Below, in pieces: positions 1 to 8,043 of a DNA stretch of 44,723 bases (position 1 is its first letter; each line of letters begins with the position of its first letter). The DNA is from an uncultured Clostridia bacterium. Its GTDB lineage: Bacteria > Bacillota > Clostridia > Christensenellales > Borkfalkiaceae. A program made the position numbers and the translations under genes. The stretch covers positions 1-44,723 of the forward strand of contig CANQOT010000015.1 of assembly GCA_947625555.1 (NCBI GenBank), in the 5' to 3' direction. The notes beneath the pieces were generated by a model. The model saw nothing but the letters and a program-made list of their open reading frames with translations. It searched no databases and had not been told where the DNA came from.

Positions 1-72
1 GCCCCCCCCCCCCCCCCCCCCCTGTCAAGAGTTTTTGTAAAAATTTTTTTCGGTTTTTCTAAAATTTTTTTG
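1..72 (-). promoter_or_regulatory. poly-G spacer promoter, -35 half, running off the window start
   Basis: Read on the minus strand, an A/T-tract stretch (30-72, UP-element-like) is followed by TTGACA (23-28) and then 21 G residues ending in C at position 1. The -10 would lie outside the window. The arrangement matches the complete module at 9569-9654, so a gene to the left of the window is probably driven by it. The G tract sits where a promoter spacer should be. Confidence 0.55.
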
Positions 73-147
73 AGGGGGGTGGGGGTGGGGGGCTGTTAGG
101 GGGGCCTTTAAGAGGGAAACTATAATGTGCGCGCGGGAAAGAGGATA

Positions 148-181
148 AAACAGCCTTCCCCGTGTATGGGGAAGGCTGTTT
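148..181 (-). terminator. rho-independent terminator of ypeB
   Basis: A perfect 14-bp stem (148-161 with 168-181) has a 6-base loop and, on the minus strand, runs into a TTTT stretch. It lies about 50 bases past the ypeB stop codon. The stem core (cttcccc/ggggaag) is shared with hairpins at 9690-9719 and 13346-13365. Confidence 0.8.
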
Positions 182-186
182 GCGTT

Positions 187-252
187 TTCATCTCAAATCG
201 TTGCCTACTTTATCTCAAATAACTGCATGCTTTATCTCAAATAGCTGCCTTG
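187..252. repeat. three tandem copies of a 22-bp unit over the ypeB stop codon
   Basis: The 9-mer atctcaaat recurs at 190-198, 212-220 and 234-242, exactly 22 bp apart, within larger imperfect copies. The right-hand copy encodes the last residues (SYLR) and stop of YpeB; the other two lie downstream. This looks like a small 3'-end tandem duplication. Confidence 0.8.
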
Positions 253-2169
253 GGCGGACTGCATCACGCGGAAGAGCTGTACTTCGTCGCCCGTCTTTGC
301 GTCAAGATAGACGATATACTCGCCGTCGGCGTACTTGCAGGCAAACTCCCAGCACAAAACTTCCTGTCCGTCCACGGGAATGAGCGCAAGATTGGCGGCG
401 TAGGGTTCGAGCCCGCGGGTGAGCTTCTTCTGCGCTTCCGCCTTGGAAAGGCTTGCGTCGAGGTCTCGGTCCTCATTGTTGAGGAGGTACCCCCTCGCGT
501 CCATGCCGACGACCCTGCCCTTTTCTTCGCACACGCGAATCCTGATGATCTCGGGGTAGATGCGCACGCCGTCCTCGACCGCCGTATAGGTGAGGTTGGC
601 GACCATGCCCGCATCGGAGAGCCATACCGCTTCGACATCTTTGATGCCGAGGCCCTTCAAATACTCGCGGGCGATGGCGTCGCACGTTTCGAGGTCGAAG
701 TTCTTCGTCGTGCACTCTTCGTAGGTGTCGAAGAAGGCGAGCTTGCCGCCGTTCTTGGTGATCTCGGCGAAGATCTCGACGTCGTTTTCGTCGGTAAGGG
801 TGAAGTTGTAGCAGCTCACTTCCTGCGTCACGGTCTCGCCCGTGAACTTCACTTCGCGGACATGGTATGCGGCAAAGAGCTCGCGCGCCTTGTTCTCGGC
901 CTCGGAAGAGGTGATCTCTTCAAAGCGGGCGAGGCGGTTCTCGCCGACGTTCCCCTCCTGCGTAAACGGTGCGTCTACGATCTCTTCGGGTTCGGCCTTC
1001 GTCTCGTTGCCGAGTTCGCCGAACTTCTCCGAAACCGTCCCCTGCTTGCCGTTGACGAAGCTGCGGAGATCCTTGTTCTTCATGTGCGTCATGAGGTCGT
1101 TGAGCTCGGTATAGAGCTTATCGTTGATCTCATAGAGATAGGCGACGGTGCTGCGCTCGGTCTCGTTCAAACTGCCGCCGCGGGCAAGTTTTGCAAGAAG
1201 GGTGCGCGCATAGGAGCCCGTTTCGTTGACGAAGGCCGAGATATCGGTGCTCGTCGCCTGATCGACGGGGATCTTTTCGAGCGCGCTTTCCATGAGGGCG
1301 GCGTCTACCAAAATATTGGTAAGAAGGAGGCGCTGCTCATTCGCGCCCGAGGAGACGCGGAGCTTGGAGAGGCTGTCGTCGAGCTCCTCGCTCGCGGAGA
1401 CCATCTCGTAGAGGGTGGCGCGGGTGGAATTTTCCCCCGAGGCCTGCATCTCGTTCATGCGGATGGCGCCCGCCGTGACGACGGTCGCGAGCACCAGACA
1501 GGCCGTACCGAGGGAGATGACCGCGGCGAGCCAGCCGCCGAACCCGCCCGAACGCTTTCTCTCGGTACGCTGTTCGCGCTTGTGCTTTCTCTCCTCCGCC
1601 TTGCGGACGCGGGCGGCCTCTCTTGCCTTGCGCTTCTCTTCCTGCGCCTTCGCGTGCGCTTCCTGCTTTTTGCGCTTCAAGGCGATCTTTTCCTTCTTCT
1701 CGCGGGCGATGCGCTGGGCCTTTTCCGCCTTGGATTCGTTCTTCAAAAGCTCCTTGCGGGCGGCGCGCTCTGCCTTTTTCTCCACGCGTTTTTCCTTCAA
1801 AGCGGCCTTCTTTTCGGCGCGCTTTTCGAGACGTTCGGCCTTCTTCTTGGCGAGCATCTCCTTGCGGGCGAGCTTCTTCTCGGCGATGCGCTGCTTCTTT
1901 TCGAGCTTTTTCTGCTTGATGGCGGCCTTCTTCTCGATCTTGGCCTGCTTCAAAGCCGTCTTTTTGTCGAGCTTTTCTTCCTTCTTTTGGGCGCGGGCCT
2001 TGGCGGCCTTTACGCGTTCGTCCGCCGCGGCATGTTCGCGCTTTACCGCCTGCTCCGAGGCCTTCTTCACGGCCGTATTCTTCTTGACGGGCTTTTTGGC
2101 CTTTTCTTCCTGAACGCGCTTTACCTTCTTCGCGCCGCTTGATACATTCTTACCGATTTCCTTTTCCAT
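232..2169 (-). CDS. ypeB: YpeB-like germination protein with a long basic N-terminal extension
   Basis: YpeB is the partner that stabilises and localises the spore-cortex lytic enzyme SleB, which lies immediately upstream. The 645-residue protein has a transmembrane segment near residues 210-235. After it comes a helical region (around GENSTRATLYEMVSASEELD) and C-terminal PepSY-like repeats, as in YpeB. Family members are usually about 450 residues. Here about 205 extra residues precede the membrane segment and are almost entirely Lys, Arg, Glu and Ala, predicted as a cytoplasmic coiled coil or single alpha-helix. The start ATG at 2169 has a strong AAGGAGGAG site that overlaps the sleB stop codon. 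Identification rests on the C-terminal region and the sleB linkage. Confidence 0.85.
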   Translation of the reverse strand: MEKEIGKNVSSGAKKVKRVQEEKAKKPVKKNTAVKKASEQAVKREHAAADERVKAAKARAQKKEEKLDKKTALKQAKIEKKAAIKQKKLEKKQRIAEKKLARKEMLAKKKAERLEKRAEKKAALKEKRVEKKAERAARKELLKNESKAEKAQRIAREKKEKIALKRKKQEAHAKAQEEKRKAREAARVRKAEERKHKREQRTERKRSGGFGGWLAAVISLGTACLVLATVVTAGAIRMNEMQASGENSTRATLYEMVSASEELDDSLSKLRVSSGANEQRLLLTNILVDAALMESALEKIPVDQATSTDISAFVNETGSYARTLLAKLARGGSLNETERSTVAYLYEINDKLYTELNDLMTHMKNKDLRSFVNGKQGTVSEKFGELGNETKAEPEEIVDAPFTQEGNVGENRLARFEEITSSEAENKARELFAAYHVREVKFTGETVTQEVSCYNFTLTDENDVEIFAEITKNGGKLAFFDTYEECTTKNFDLETCDAIAREYLKGLGIKDVEAVWLSDAGMVANLTYTAVEDGVRIYPEIIRIRVCEEKGRVVGMDARGYLLNNEDRDLDASLSKAEAQKKLTRGLEPYAANLALIPVDGQEVLCWEFACKYADGEYIVYLDAKTGDEVQLFRVMQSAQGSYLR

Positions 2170-2178
2170 AACTCCTCC

Positions 2179-2937
2179 TTAAATGGCAAAGACGTGCTTG
2201 CCGATGACCGTGACCGTCTTGCGGCCGAAGATCCACGAGCTCGTGGCGACCGCGGGATTGTAATAGTAGAGGCACCCGTAGGTCGGGTCCCAGCCGTTCA
2301 TGGCGTCGCGCGCGGCGTTGTATGCCGTCTGGTTGGGCTCGAGATTGATCTGCCCGTCGGTGACCGCCGTGAAAGCGCCGCTTTGGTAGATGACCCCCGA
2401 GATGCTGTTGGGGAAGGACTTGGACTTCACCCGGTTGATGATGACCGCGCCGATCGCGACCTGCCCCGTGTAGACCTCTCCCCTGCCCTCGGCGTAGATG
2501 GCCTTGGCGAGAAGGTAGAGGTCGGACGAAGTGTACCCCGAGGGAACGTTGGACGAGGTCCCGCCCGAAGAGCCGGAGCCGCTTCCGCCGTTCAAGGCGT
2601 TGTAGGAATCGGTCATGCCGAGCGCCTGATAGGTCGCCTTGCCGACGATGCCGTCGGCGGTGAGGCCGTTCTTCTTCTGGAAGGCGATGACGGCCGTCTT
2701 GGTCCCCGCGCCGAAGATCCCGTCTACCGCGCCCGTGTAGTAGCCCCACTGTTTGAGGCGGCGCTGGACCTCCTTTACTTCGCTGCCCCTGCTGCCCTGT
2801 TTGAGGACGGCGGCTTCGACCGCTTCCACCGAGACGGCGGGCGCATCTTCTATGCGTGTCGCGACGACCGCCGTGCCCGTGAGCGCCGCCGCAGCCACGC
2901 TCAGGGAGAGTGTCGTGATGAGCAAAAACTTCTTCAT
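2179..2937 (-). CDS. sleB: SleB spore-cortex lytic enzyme (cell wall hydrolase)
   Basis: The 252-residue product has a signal peptide (about 1-27). A peptidoglycan-binding domain follows (about 45-105, with [17 protein letters not shown] and [16 protein letters not shown]). A Gly/Ser-rich linker leads to a hydrolase_2 (SleB) domain (about 135-252). [11 protein letters not shown] contains the expected catalytic Glu at residue 150. Family members are lytic transglycosylases that depolymerise cortex peptidoglycan at germination. The gene leads a two-gene operon with ypeB, with a 9-bp gap, and has an AGGAGG site upstream of its ATG. It implies that the organism makes endospores. Confidence 0.92.
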   Translation of the reverse strand: MKKFLLITTLSLSVAAAALTGTAVVATRIEDAPAVSVEAVEAAVLKQGSRGSEVKEVQRRLKQWGYYTGAVDGIFGAGTKTAVIAFQKKNGLTADGIVGKATYQALGMTDSYNALNGGSGSGSSGGTSSNVPSGYTSSDLYLLAKAIYAEGRGEVYTGQVAIGAVIINRVKSKSFPNSISGVIYQSGAFTAVTDGQINLEPNQTAYNAARDAMNGWDPTYGCLYYYNPAVATSSWIFGRKTVTVIGKHVFAI

Positions 2938-3140
2938 AATTTCCTCCTATGCGCAATGTGTGCAAGGGGAAATTTTTTTATGCGAATTACACAAAAAAAG
3001 CCCTCCCGCGTAGAGCAGAAGGGGTATTATATAGAATGGATAACTCGCCCCTACGGGGCTCGGTATGACAAGTGCCACACAAAACGGTGGCGCCATGCCC
3101 GAGATCGGGGGCAAATTTCGTACTCGGCGATCTCGTCGTT

Positions 3141-3539
3141 TCACTGTATTTCACGTTGGTTTAAGACAATGGTTTTACCCGCATAGTCCGATACATAGTC
3201 CTTTTCAACAGTGAGATACAATTTTCCGTCCTTCACCTCTGCCTTTCCTTCCCAAATCAAATCATCATTCGTTGCAGTACTCTCGCTATATTTTTCTCGG
3301 TCGTAAAAATAAATACGAAAATCGCGAATAGCATGCCCGATACCCAAGTCATATTCAATTCCATCCAAAGTCATCTTGCCGACCTCTTCGTCTCCGATAA
3401 ACTCAATAAACGGATCGTCGCAATACCATATCACATGAAATTCGTGATAAAATTTTGTCCATGGATAAACACATGCTGTCAAACTGAAACTTAATAATAA
3501 GACAAGACAACATAAGAGCAAGTATTTTCTTTTCTTCAT
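3141..3539 (-). CDS. small lipoprotein, paralogue 1 of 3
   Basis: The 132-residue protein starts with a lipoprotein signal peptide (MKKRKYLLLCCLVLLLSFSL) and lipobox LTAC, so it should be anchored on the outer face of the membrane. The mature part carries motifs shared with the next two genes: HVIWYCDDPFIEFIGD, DDLIWEGKAEVKDGKLYLTV and GKTIVLNQ. I do not recognise a family; the two-block beta-rich pattern suggests a small all-beta domain. The last 120 or so bases are nearly identical to the same part of paralogue 3. Only a weak GGAAGAA site precedes the ATG. It is AT-rich compared with the flanking sleB region. Confidence 0.8.
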   Translation of the reverse strand: MKKRKYLLLCCLVLLLSFSLTACVYPWTKFYHEFHVIWYCDDPFIEFIGDEEVGKMTLDGIEYDLGIGHAIRDFRIYFYDREKYSESTATNDDLIWEGKAEVKDGKLYLTVEKDYVSDYAGKTIVLNQREIQ

Positions 3540-4092
3540 CGTATTATTTCTTCCAAATAACTGTGTTTTCTCTCAATCTACGCCCATGCCATCTTCAACG
3601 GGGCGTTGGTTCAGTACGATTGTTTTACCCTCATAAGTTGATACGTTGTCTTTTGTTACGGTGAGATACAATTTTCCGTCCTTCACCTCCGCTTTCCCGT
3701 CCCAGATCAAATCTTCGCCCGAGAGTGCTTCTCCGGGTGAGGGAAAATTATAAAACGTAAAATATGAGTAATCAGTTGTTCCAGGCGAACACGCTATAAG
3801 GATAGTGAATTTTGTCTCATCTAAAATTATCTTACCGATATTCTCCTCGTCATCTCCGACAAACTCGATAAATGGATCATCACAATACCATACAACGTGA
3901 TAATCATCGAAATATTTCATCCATGAACACGTACACGCCCCTAAGCTGAAACATAATATTGTTTTCTTGTATTTCACGTTGGTTTAAGACAATGGTTTTA
4001 CCCGCATAGTCCGATACATAGTCCTTTTCAACGGTGAGATACAATTTTCTGTCCTTCACCTCTGCCTTTCCTTCCCAAATCAAATCATCATT
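3146..4092. repeat. about 124-bp near-identical direct repeats inside lipoprotein paralogues 1 and 3
   Basis: Bases 3146-3269 and 3969-4092 match almost perfectly at a constant 823-bp offset. The rest of the two genes is much more diverged. The pattern points to recent gene conversion or unequal crossover, consistent with the deletion junction that truncates paralogue 2. Confidence 0.8.
3573..3977 (-). pseudogene. small lipoprotein, paralogue 2 of 3, 5'-truncated
   Basis: The mature part resembles paralogues 1 and 3 (HVVWYCDDPFIEFVGDD, GKAEVKDGKLYLTV, GKTIVLNQ). The signal peptide is cut: the paralogues begin MKKRKYLxLxCL and then have a hydrophobic run, whereas only ILCFSLGAC remains here. 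The sequence just before it is the tail of paralogue 3 (ending QREIQ) with no intergenic gap or ribosome site. The only available start is a GTG at 3977 inside paralogue 3. The simplest reading is a deletion between paralogues that removed the stop of one and the 5' end of the other. Expression is doubtful, though a short lipobox-bearing leader is still present. Confidence 0.65.
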
Positions 4093-4368
4093 TGAAGTCA
4101 TCTCTCCGAGTGTGGTATAGTTATAAAACGTAAAACCCACGAAACGAGTCGTTCCGGGCGAAGTCCCTATGTAAATGGTATATTCCTTTCCATTCAAAAT
4201 TATTATACCGCTGAAGTCAGGGTCATCTCCGACAAACTCGATAAATGGATCATCGCTATACCATACAACGTGATAATTATAGAAATACTTTATTCGCACA
4301 CACGACCCTAAGCTGAAACATAATATTAGGATAAGACACCATAAAAACAAGTATTTTCTTTTCTTCAT
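3904..4368 (-). CDS. small lipoprotein, paralogue 3 of 3, with an abnormal C-terminal extension
   Basis: The start is set at the ATG at 4368, which has a GGAGG site 5 bases upstream; an upstream ATG at 4380 overlaps that site. The signal peptide MKKRKYLFLWCLILILCFSL and lipobox LGSC mark a lipoprotein. The mature part matches paralogue 1 up to GKTIVLNQREIQ, where paralogue 1 stops. Here the frame continues for about 20 residues (ENNIMFQLRGVYVFMDEIFR), which is paralogue 2's signal-peptide DNA read in a different frame. The gene therefore overlaps paralogue 2 by 74 bases. It is probably functional with a junk tail. Confidence 0.75.
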   Translation of the reverse strand: MKKRKYLFLWCLILILCFSLGSCVRIKYFYNYHVVWYSDDPFIEFVGDDPDFSGIIILNGKEYTIYIGTSPGTTRFVGFTFYNYTTLGEMTSNDDLIWEGKAEVKDRKLYLTVEKDYVSDYAGKTIVLNQREIQENNIMFQLRGVYVFMDEIFR

Positions 4369-4470
4369 AACGTCCTCCATTAAAATGTATGACGTAGAGT
4401 TTTAATTTATAAAGTCACATATCACTTTATCTTGAGTTTTTATGAATCATATGAATTACACGGGGTATCC

Positions 4471-5667
4471 TTACTTTTTGATTAAATACGCCACGATGAA
4501 TGTCTTTTTGGGACTCTCATTAAATAGTTCGCTTGCACTGTAGGCTGGTGTGGATTTTTGGTTGGGCTTCATATTATATGTTTGCATAGAATTGAAACCC
4601 ATCTTATTAACATAAAATGTATGAATCATAGAACTAGCCGAAGTATAATTCCATCTGGAAACTATCATATGATATTGAGTAGAATTCTTAATATAAGATT
4701 GAAGCGTCGAATATGAGGTCACTTTTATATAATTAATATTCATTGCCTTTAAAAAATAACTTATTTGATAAGGATTACTACCTAGATAGCCTGCCGCAAA
4801 TCCAAGCTCAATACCTAAAGATTCATAGAGATATGTCGTCTGAGCAAGATTGATATTTATGCCCTTTGCTTTGGCGAGATTGTAGCCGGCAATTACCTCA
4901 CAACCTGCATATGCTAAGTCAGAGCATCCAAAATCCCAAGCTCCATACGATTTTTGATTCGTTACATAGCCGCTCGGTTGAATCTGCTTTGAATTCGCAT
5001 TGTAGTTGGCAAGGTATTTTTCCTGTCCGACCACAAGAAGAAGAGCGGCGACATCGCTTGCGGAAGCCAGTGTAAGTTTGATTGCAGGTTCCACAATTGC
5101 AAGAAGTTTTAACGCAGCATTAGCAATGGAGTGAAGGAGGTTTCCCCAAAAACTGCATTCTTCAATTGATGATTGCCCCAAAATTTCTCTTGCCGAATAC
5201 AATTCTCCGTCCACGTTGAAGATCACATCGGTCTCATTATCCTCGTCATAAAAAACATTGCCGTGCAAAGTATCGACTATCTGCTCTCCATTGTTCGCGA
5301 AAATGGCATTAACGGCAATATCACCCGAAGTCTCATCGATCACGACCTCATAATCAACACTTTCAATTTCATCTTCCGTTAAATTCGAGTCGGAAATTTT
5401 ATCATAGGGCAGAAATGATTCTTTGACAAACTTTTTTTGCGCCCTATATGTATAAAGGCTATCCTTTTTTTCTCTCGACACCCCTTCAAATTCTTCAAAA
5501 GCGCCTTGAGAATCTATTGAGTTCTCGGAAAGTTCCATAATCCTCGGATTCAAGTCTACCGATTGAGAAGAATTGTAAAACATTCCCACCATGACTGCAA
5601 CCGCCAGCAAAACGACACTTAATGCTATTGAAATAGCGCTTACAACAACCTTACTTCTTACTTTCAT
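4471..5667 (-). CDS. membrane-anchored protein with a C-terminal C39-like (papain-fold) domain
   Basis: The start is placed at the ATG at 5667, with AGGAG 7 bases upstream, because longer readings overlap the preceding protease gene. The 398-residue protein has one N-terminal membrane segment (about 7-30). An extracellular region of unknown type follows (about 35-165), then a hydrophobic helix-rich stretch (175-215). The C-terminal domain (about 240-398) resembles C39-like cysteine peptidases. Candidate catalytic residues are Cys256 (in AYAGCEVIAGYNLAKAKG) and His349 (in MIHTFYVNK). I infer the fold from this pattern; activity is unproven. It sits 20 bp after the trypsin-like gene, so the two are likely co-transcribed, and it is AT-rich. 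Confidence 0.65.
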   Translation of the reverse strand: MKVRSKVVVSAISIALSVVLLAVAVMVGMFYNSSQSVDLNPRIMELSENSIDSQGAFEEFEGVSREKKDSLYTYRAQKKFVKESFLPYDKISDSNLTEDEIESVDYEVVIDETSGDIAVNAIFANNGEQIVDTLHGNVFYDEDNETDVIFNVDGELYSAREILGQSSIEECSFWGNLLHSIANAALKLLAIVEPAIKLTLASASDVAALLLVVGQEKYLANYNANSKQIQPSGYVTNQKSYGAWDFGCSDLAYAGCEVIAGYNLAKAKGININLAQTTYLYESLGIELGFAAGYLGSNPYQISYFLKAMNINYIKVTSYSTLQSYIKNSTQYHMIVSRWNYTSASSMIHTFYVNKMGFNSMQTYNMKPNQKSTPAYSASELFNESPKKTFIVAYLIKK

Positions 5668-5687
5668 AACAATTTCTCCTAAAAAAT

Positions 5688-6398
5688 TTATTTTATATAT
5701 CCAAGTATCGTGTTTACGGGAATACAATAAACAATCCCGTAAATCACGTTGCCCGACATATCCTTGGTTCGAAATGTTGTAATTCCTATCAGCTCTCCGT
5801 TATCATTTAATAGCGCACCGCCGCTATTTCCTGCCGCGATCGTTAAATCGCATTGAATGACATTGCGCGTCAAGCCATCAAGCTCTACTTTTATTAACGG
5901 GATACTTACAATACCTTCAAAAATACCAATACCGTAATTAGACGCATTCCCGATAGCATAAACCCTGTCTCCCGAGTGTATGCTACCCGAATCGCCCAAA
6001 CGTATCGGTTTGAGAGCTAAATCTGAATATTCGGACAACTGTAATAGGGCTACATCTAAATCGGAATCGTATTTTTCAAGGGTCACAGCCCTATAATCAT
6101 CCTCGAACGAAAACCGAATATAGTAATTTTCAAATTCATGGACAGCTGAAAGTCGAATGTATGTAACAACATGCGCATTGGTAACAATCTTCCCGTCAGC
6201 AGAGATTATTTCTCCCGTTCCAAAACTCTGTCCAATCTGATCGCTCTCTGCTTTTACCTCAACAACATTATACAAACATTCATTGTATATTTCTTTTGCT
6301 GTCGGTGTTTTATTGTACGGGAAAAAGTGAAGCCCCACTGAAGTAACCGATAGTAATAAGCAACCAACAATAAATATCCAATATACGGCTCGTTTCAT
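5688..6398 (-). CDS. membrane-anchored trypsin-like (S1C) serine protease without PDZ domain
   Basis: The 236-residue protein has an N-terminal membrane anchor (about 4-24) and a DegP/HtrA-type protease domain. The triad is visible: His in VTNAHVV, Asp in SDLDVALLQL and Ser in AAGNSGGALL. No PDZ domain follows, unlike typical HtrA. The active site should face outside the cell. A good promoter (6451-6479) precedes it, and a C39-like gene follows 20 bp after. The pair, with the three lipoproteins downstream on the same strand, looks like a small envelope-proteolysis cluster of foreign base composition. Confidence 0.85.
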   Translation of the reverse strand: MKRAVYWIFIVGCLLLSVTSVGLHFFPYNKTPTAKEIYNECLYNVVEVKAESDQIGQSFGTGEIISADGKIVTNAHVVTYIRLSAVHEFENYYIRFSFEDDYRAVTLEKYDSDLDVALLQLSEYSDLALKPIRLGDSGSIHSGDRVYAIGNASNYGIGIFEGIVSIPLIKVELDGLTRNVIQCDLTIAAGNSGGALLNDNGELIGITTFRTKDMSGNVIYGIVYCIPVNTILGYIK

Positions 6399-6450
6399 AG
6401 AAATTTGGAAAAAAGTTTTTGTAAAAGTTCTAAAAGGTTTTTACAATATA

Positions 6451-6479
6451 ATAATACCATATTTGGCTTTATTTGTCAA
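6451..6479 (-). promoter_or_regulatory. sigma-A-type promoter of the trypsin-like protease gene
   Basis: On the minus strand TTGACA (6474-6479) is separated by exactly 17 bases from TATTAT (6451-6456). It lies about 50 bases before the ATG at 6398. Confidence 0.8.
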
Positions 6480-6538
6480 TACTTTCCCCAAAATCAACAA
6501 AATTTTTTCTAACACGCATTATATTGAAAGCCTCTTTA

Positions 6539-6554
6539 CGCAGAAGGCGGGATT
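6539..6554. repeat. 16-bp copy of the tRNA-Ser 3' end
   Basis: The 16 bases cgcagaaggcgggatt are identical to 6704-6719, part of the acceptor and T-arm of the tRNA-Ser gene 165 bp away. This could be a remnant attachment site left by an integrative element, or a partial tRNA duplication. No integrase gene is seen nearby. Confidence 0.5.
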
Positions 6555-6598
6555 ACTTCGCGTTACTGCCCTGTCGCTTTGAATTTTCTGAATCGGAA

Positions 6599-6639
6599 CG
6601 CTCGTGCCGCGCTTAGTAGATAATAGTGCGCGCGGGGCG
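6599..6639. repeat. dispersed intergenic repeat, copy 1
   Basis: This stretch (cgtgccgcgctt, gtaga, then tgcgcgcggggc) recurs with few changes at 13430-13469. It is part of a family of non-coding stem-loop-rich repeats scattered between genes in this window. Confidence 0.7.
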
Positions 6640-6667
6640 AACTCTACGAGTTCTTTCCCTCTATACC

Positions 6668-6701
6668 AAAGCCGCCCGAGGAAAAATCCTCGGGCGGCTT
6701 T
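6668..6701 (-). terminator. hairpin directly after the tRNA-Ser gene
   Basis: A perfect 15-bp stem (6668-6682 with 6687-6701) has an AAAA loop and abuts the encoded CCA end of the tRNA. There is only a short T run on the minus strand, but the position fits a terminator. Confidence 0.65.
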
Positions 6702-6792
6702 GGCGCAGAAGGCGGGATTCGAACCCGCGCTACCCTTCACAGGTACTACTCCCTTAGCAGGGGAGCCCCTTGAGCCTCTTGGGTACTTCTGC
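6701..6792 (-). tRNA. tRNA-Ser, anticodon GCU
   Basis: The 92-nt gene folds as a class II tRNA. The acceptor stem pairs GCAGAAG with CTTCTGC, followed by a G discriminator and an encoded CCA. The anticodon stem CTCCC/GGGAG encloses the loop CTGCTAA (anticodon GCT, reading AGC and AGU). There is a long variable arm, and the T arm is GCGGG-TTCGAAT-CCCGC. Confidence 0.95.
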
Positions 6793-6855
6793 TCGTCGAG
6801 GCAAACTTGCCTTTCACGCTCTTCCCGCGAACGGTAAGAGCTCCTTTTGCAAGTT

Positions 6856-7037
6856 GCCTCTCCTCTTCCGCAAAAAATACTACGTCTTTTTTGCGGAGGT
6901 TATATGGAATTGCATTTAATTAGCCCTGACGGGCAAATTGTGGTGCGCTTGCGCAAAAGCGTGGTTTTGCTTGCGCCGTTATTTGAAGCGGCCGCCTCTC
7001 CTCTTCCGCAAAAAATACTACGTCTTTTTTGCGGAGG
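6856..7037. repeat. exact 44-bp direct repeat with internal stem-loop (6856-6899 and 6994-7037)
   Basis: The two copies are identical over 44 bases, 138 bp apart. Each contains ccgcaaaaaa and ttttttgcgg, which can pair around a short loop, so each could act as a bidirectional terminator-like hairpin. No gene is supported between them. The whole 6793-7189 stretch between tRNA-Ser and the acyltransferase gene appears non-coding. Confidence 0.85.
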
Positions 7038-7189
7038 GTTCAAAGCTCTATCAATATAGCATAAAAATCGGGGATTGTCAAAGTATTTCTCCGAAAACGC
7101 AAAAATTTCGCAAAATTTATTTTCAAAAGACGTACCATAACCTATCCCTTCCGCGGCCAAGGCGGGCGGAGACCGATACGTCGCAACCA

Positions 7190-7909
7190 CTACGTTCCCT
7201 CTTGCAAGCAATATGTATGAAAGAGGTCGTTCACGCGGTCGCGGAAAAAGCTCGCGATCTCCCGCCTTTTCATGCCCTCCGCCGCCAGCCGCCCCGCATA
7301 GTCGGGCTCCCCGATGATGAGCCTGCGCCGCTTGGGGTGGTAGTAACAGGGATAGATAGGCAGGTCCTCCCCCGTCTTTTTCAGATGTTGCAGAGCGAAG
7401 AGGACAAACCCCGCAAAAAACTCCTTCATCTCCTCGAAGTATCCGCCGTCGGAATTTTCGGGGAAGATCACCACGGGCATGTCGCACCCGAGCGCCGCCT
7501 CACTCTTGCGCATCGTCCCGATGAGCCGCCCGTCCGAATAGGTGCCGATGACGTTCATTCCGCGATAGATAAGGGGCGCAAAGATGGCCTCGAAGGTGGA
7601 AAGAAGCCCCGCCCGCGCCCTGCCGTACCCCTGTTTGCGCATGTAGAAAACGTCCCGCAAATACCGCCGCCGTTCGGTAAACGACCCGAGCATTTCGTGT
7701 GCGCCCCACTTGACGGTTGCACGCGGAAAGTAGAGCTCCAACCCGAGCGGCCCGCTCTTCGCCGCATGGTCGCAGAGCACAATGCAGCGCCCCGGGAGCT
7801 CCCCCGCGAGGTTGATCACGGTAGGCTTTTTCCTGAATACTTTCAGGACCCCTTTCACACAGCCGAAGAAGGGGTGGCGTTTTTTCGGCAGATCGTCATG
7901 TTTTTCCAT
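7190..7909 (-). CDS. PlsC-like phospholipid/glycerolipid acyltransferase homologue
   Basis: The 239-residue protein shows a divergent acyltransferase pattern. CDHAAKSGPLGLELYFP resembles motif I (with His but not a clean HX4D), and PVVIFPENSDGGYFEEMKEF resembles motif III (FPEG-like). No membrane segment is evident. Family enzymes transfer acyl chains to lysophospholipids, but the exact substrate cannot be told. The ATG at 7909 lacks a clear ribosome site; a TATAAT-like -10 lies about 20-25 bases upstream, so the leader would be short. It is GC-rich, unlike the two AT-rich patches beside it. Confidence 0.6.
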   Translation of the reverse strand: MEKHDDLPKKRHPFFGCVKGVLKVFRKKPTVINLAGELPGRCIVLCDHAAKSGPLGLELYFPRATVKWGAHEMLGSFTERRRYLRDVFYMRKQGYGRARAGLLSTFEAIFAPLIYRGMNVIGTYSDGRLIGTMRKSEAALGCDMPVVIFPENSDGGYFEEMKEFFAGFVLFALQHLKKTGEDLPIYPCYYHPKRRRLIIGEPDYAGRLAAEGMKRREIASFFRDRVNDLFHTYCLQEGT

Positions 7910-8043
7910 AATGTTTAATTTCTTGACATATTATACTATGGAATTATGACAACTATGCGAAAAAACAGTGAGAGCGTTATAAATTACGGCGCGGCGGAGA
8001 ACTTCTTTTTATCTGCCAAACTGAAAAGAGGCAAATTATTTTA

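Noticed and set aside
250-2142. A 630-codon plus-strand open frame opposite ypeB
   Set aside because: It is the antisense shadow of a GC-rich, Lys/Glu-rich coding region; it has no ribosome site, and its protein is low-complexity Leu/Arg/Gly.
6519-6740. Open frame with repeated SNPAFC motifs
   Set aside because: It is produced by tRNA-Ser sequence and its 16-bp partial copy, not by a coding gene.
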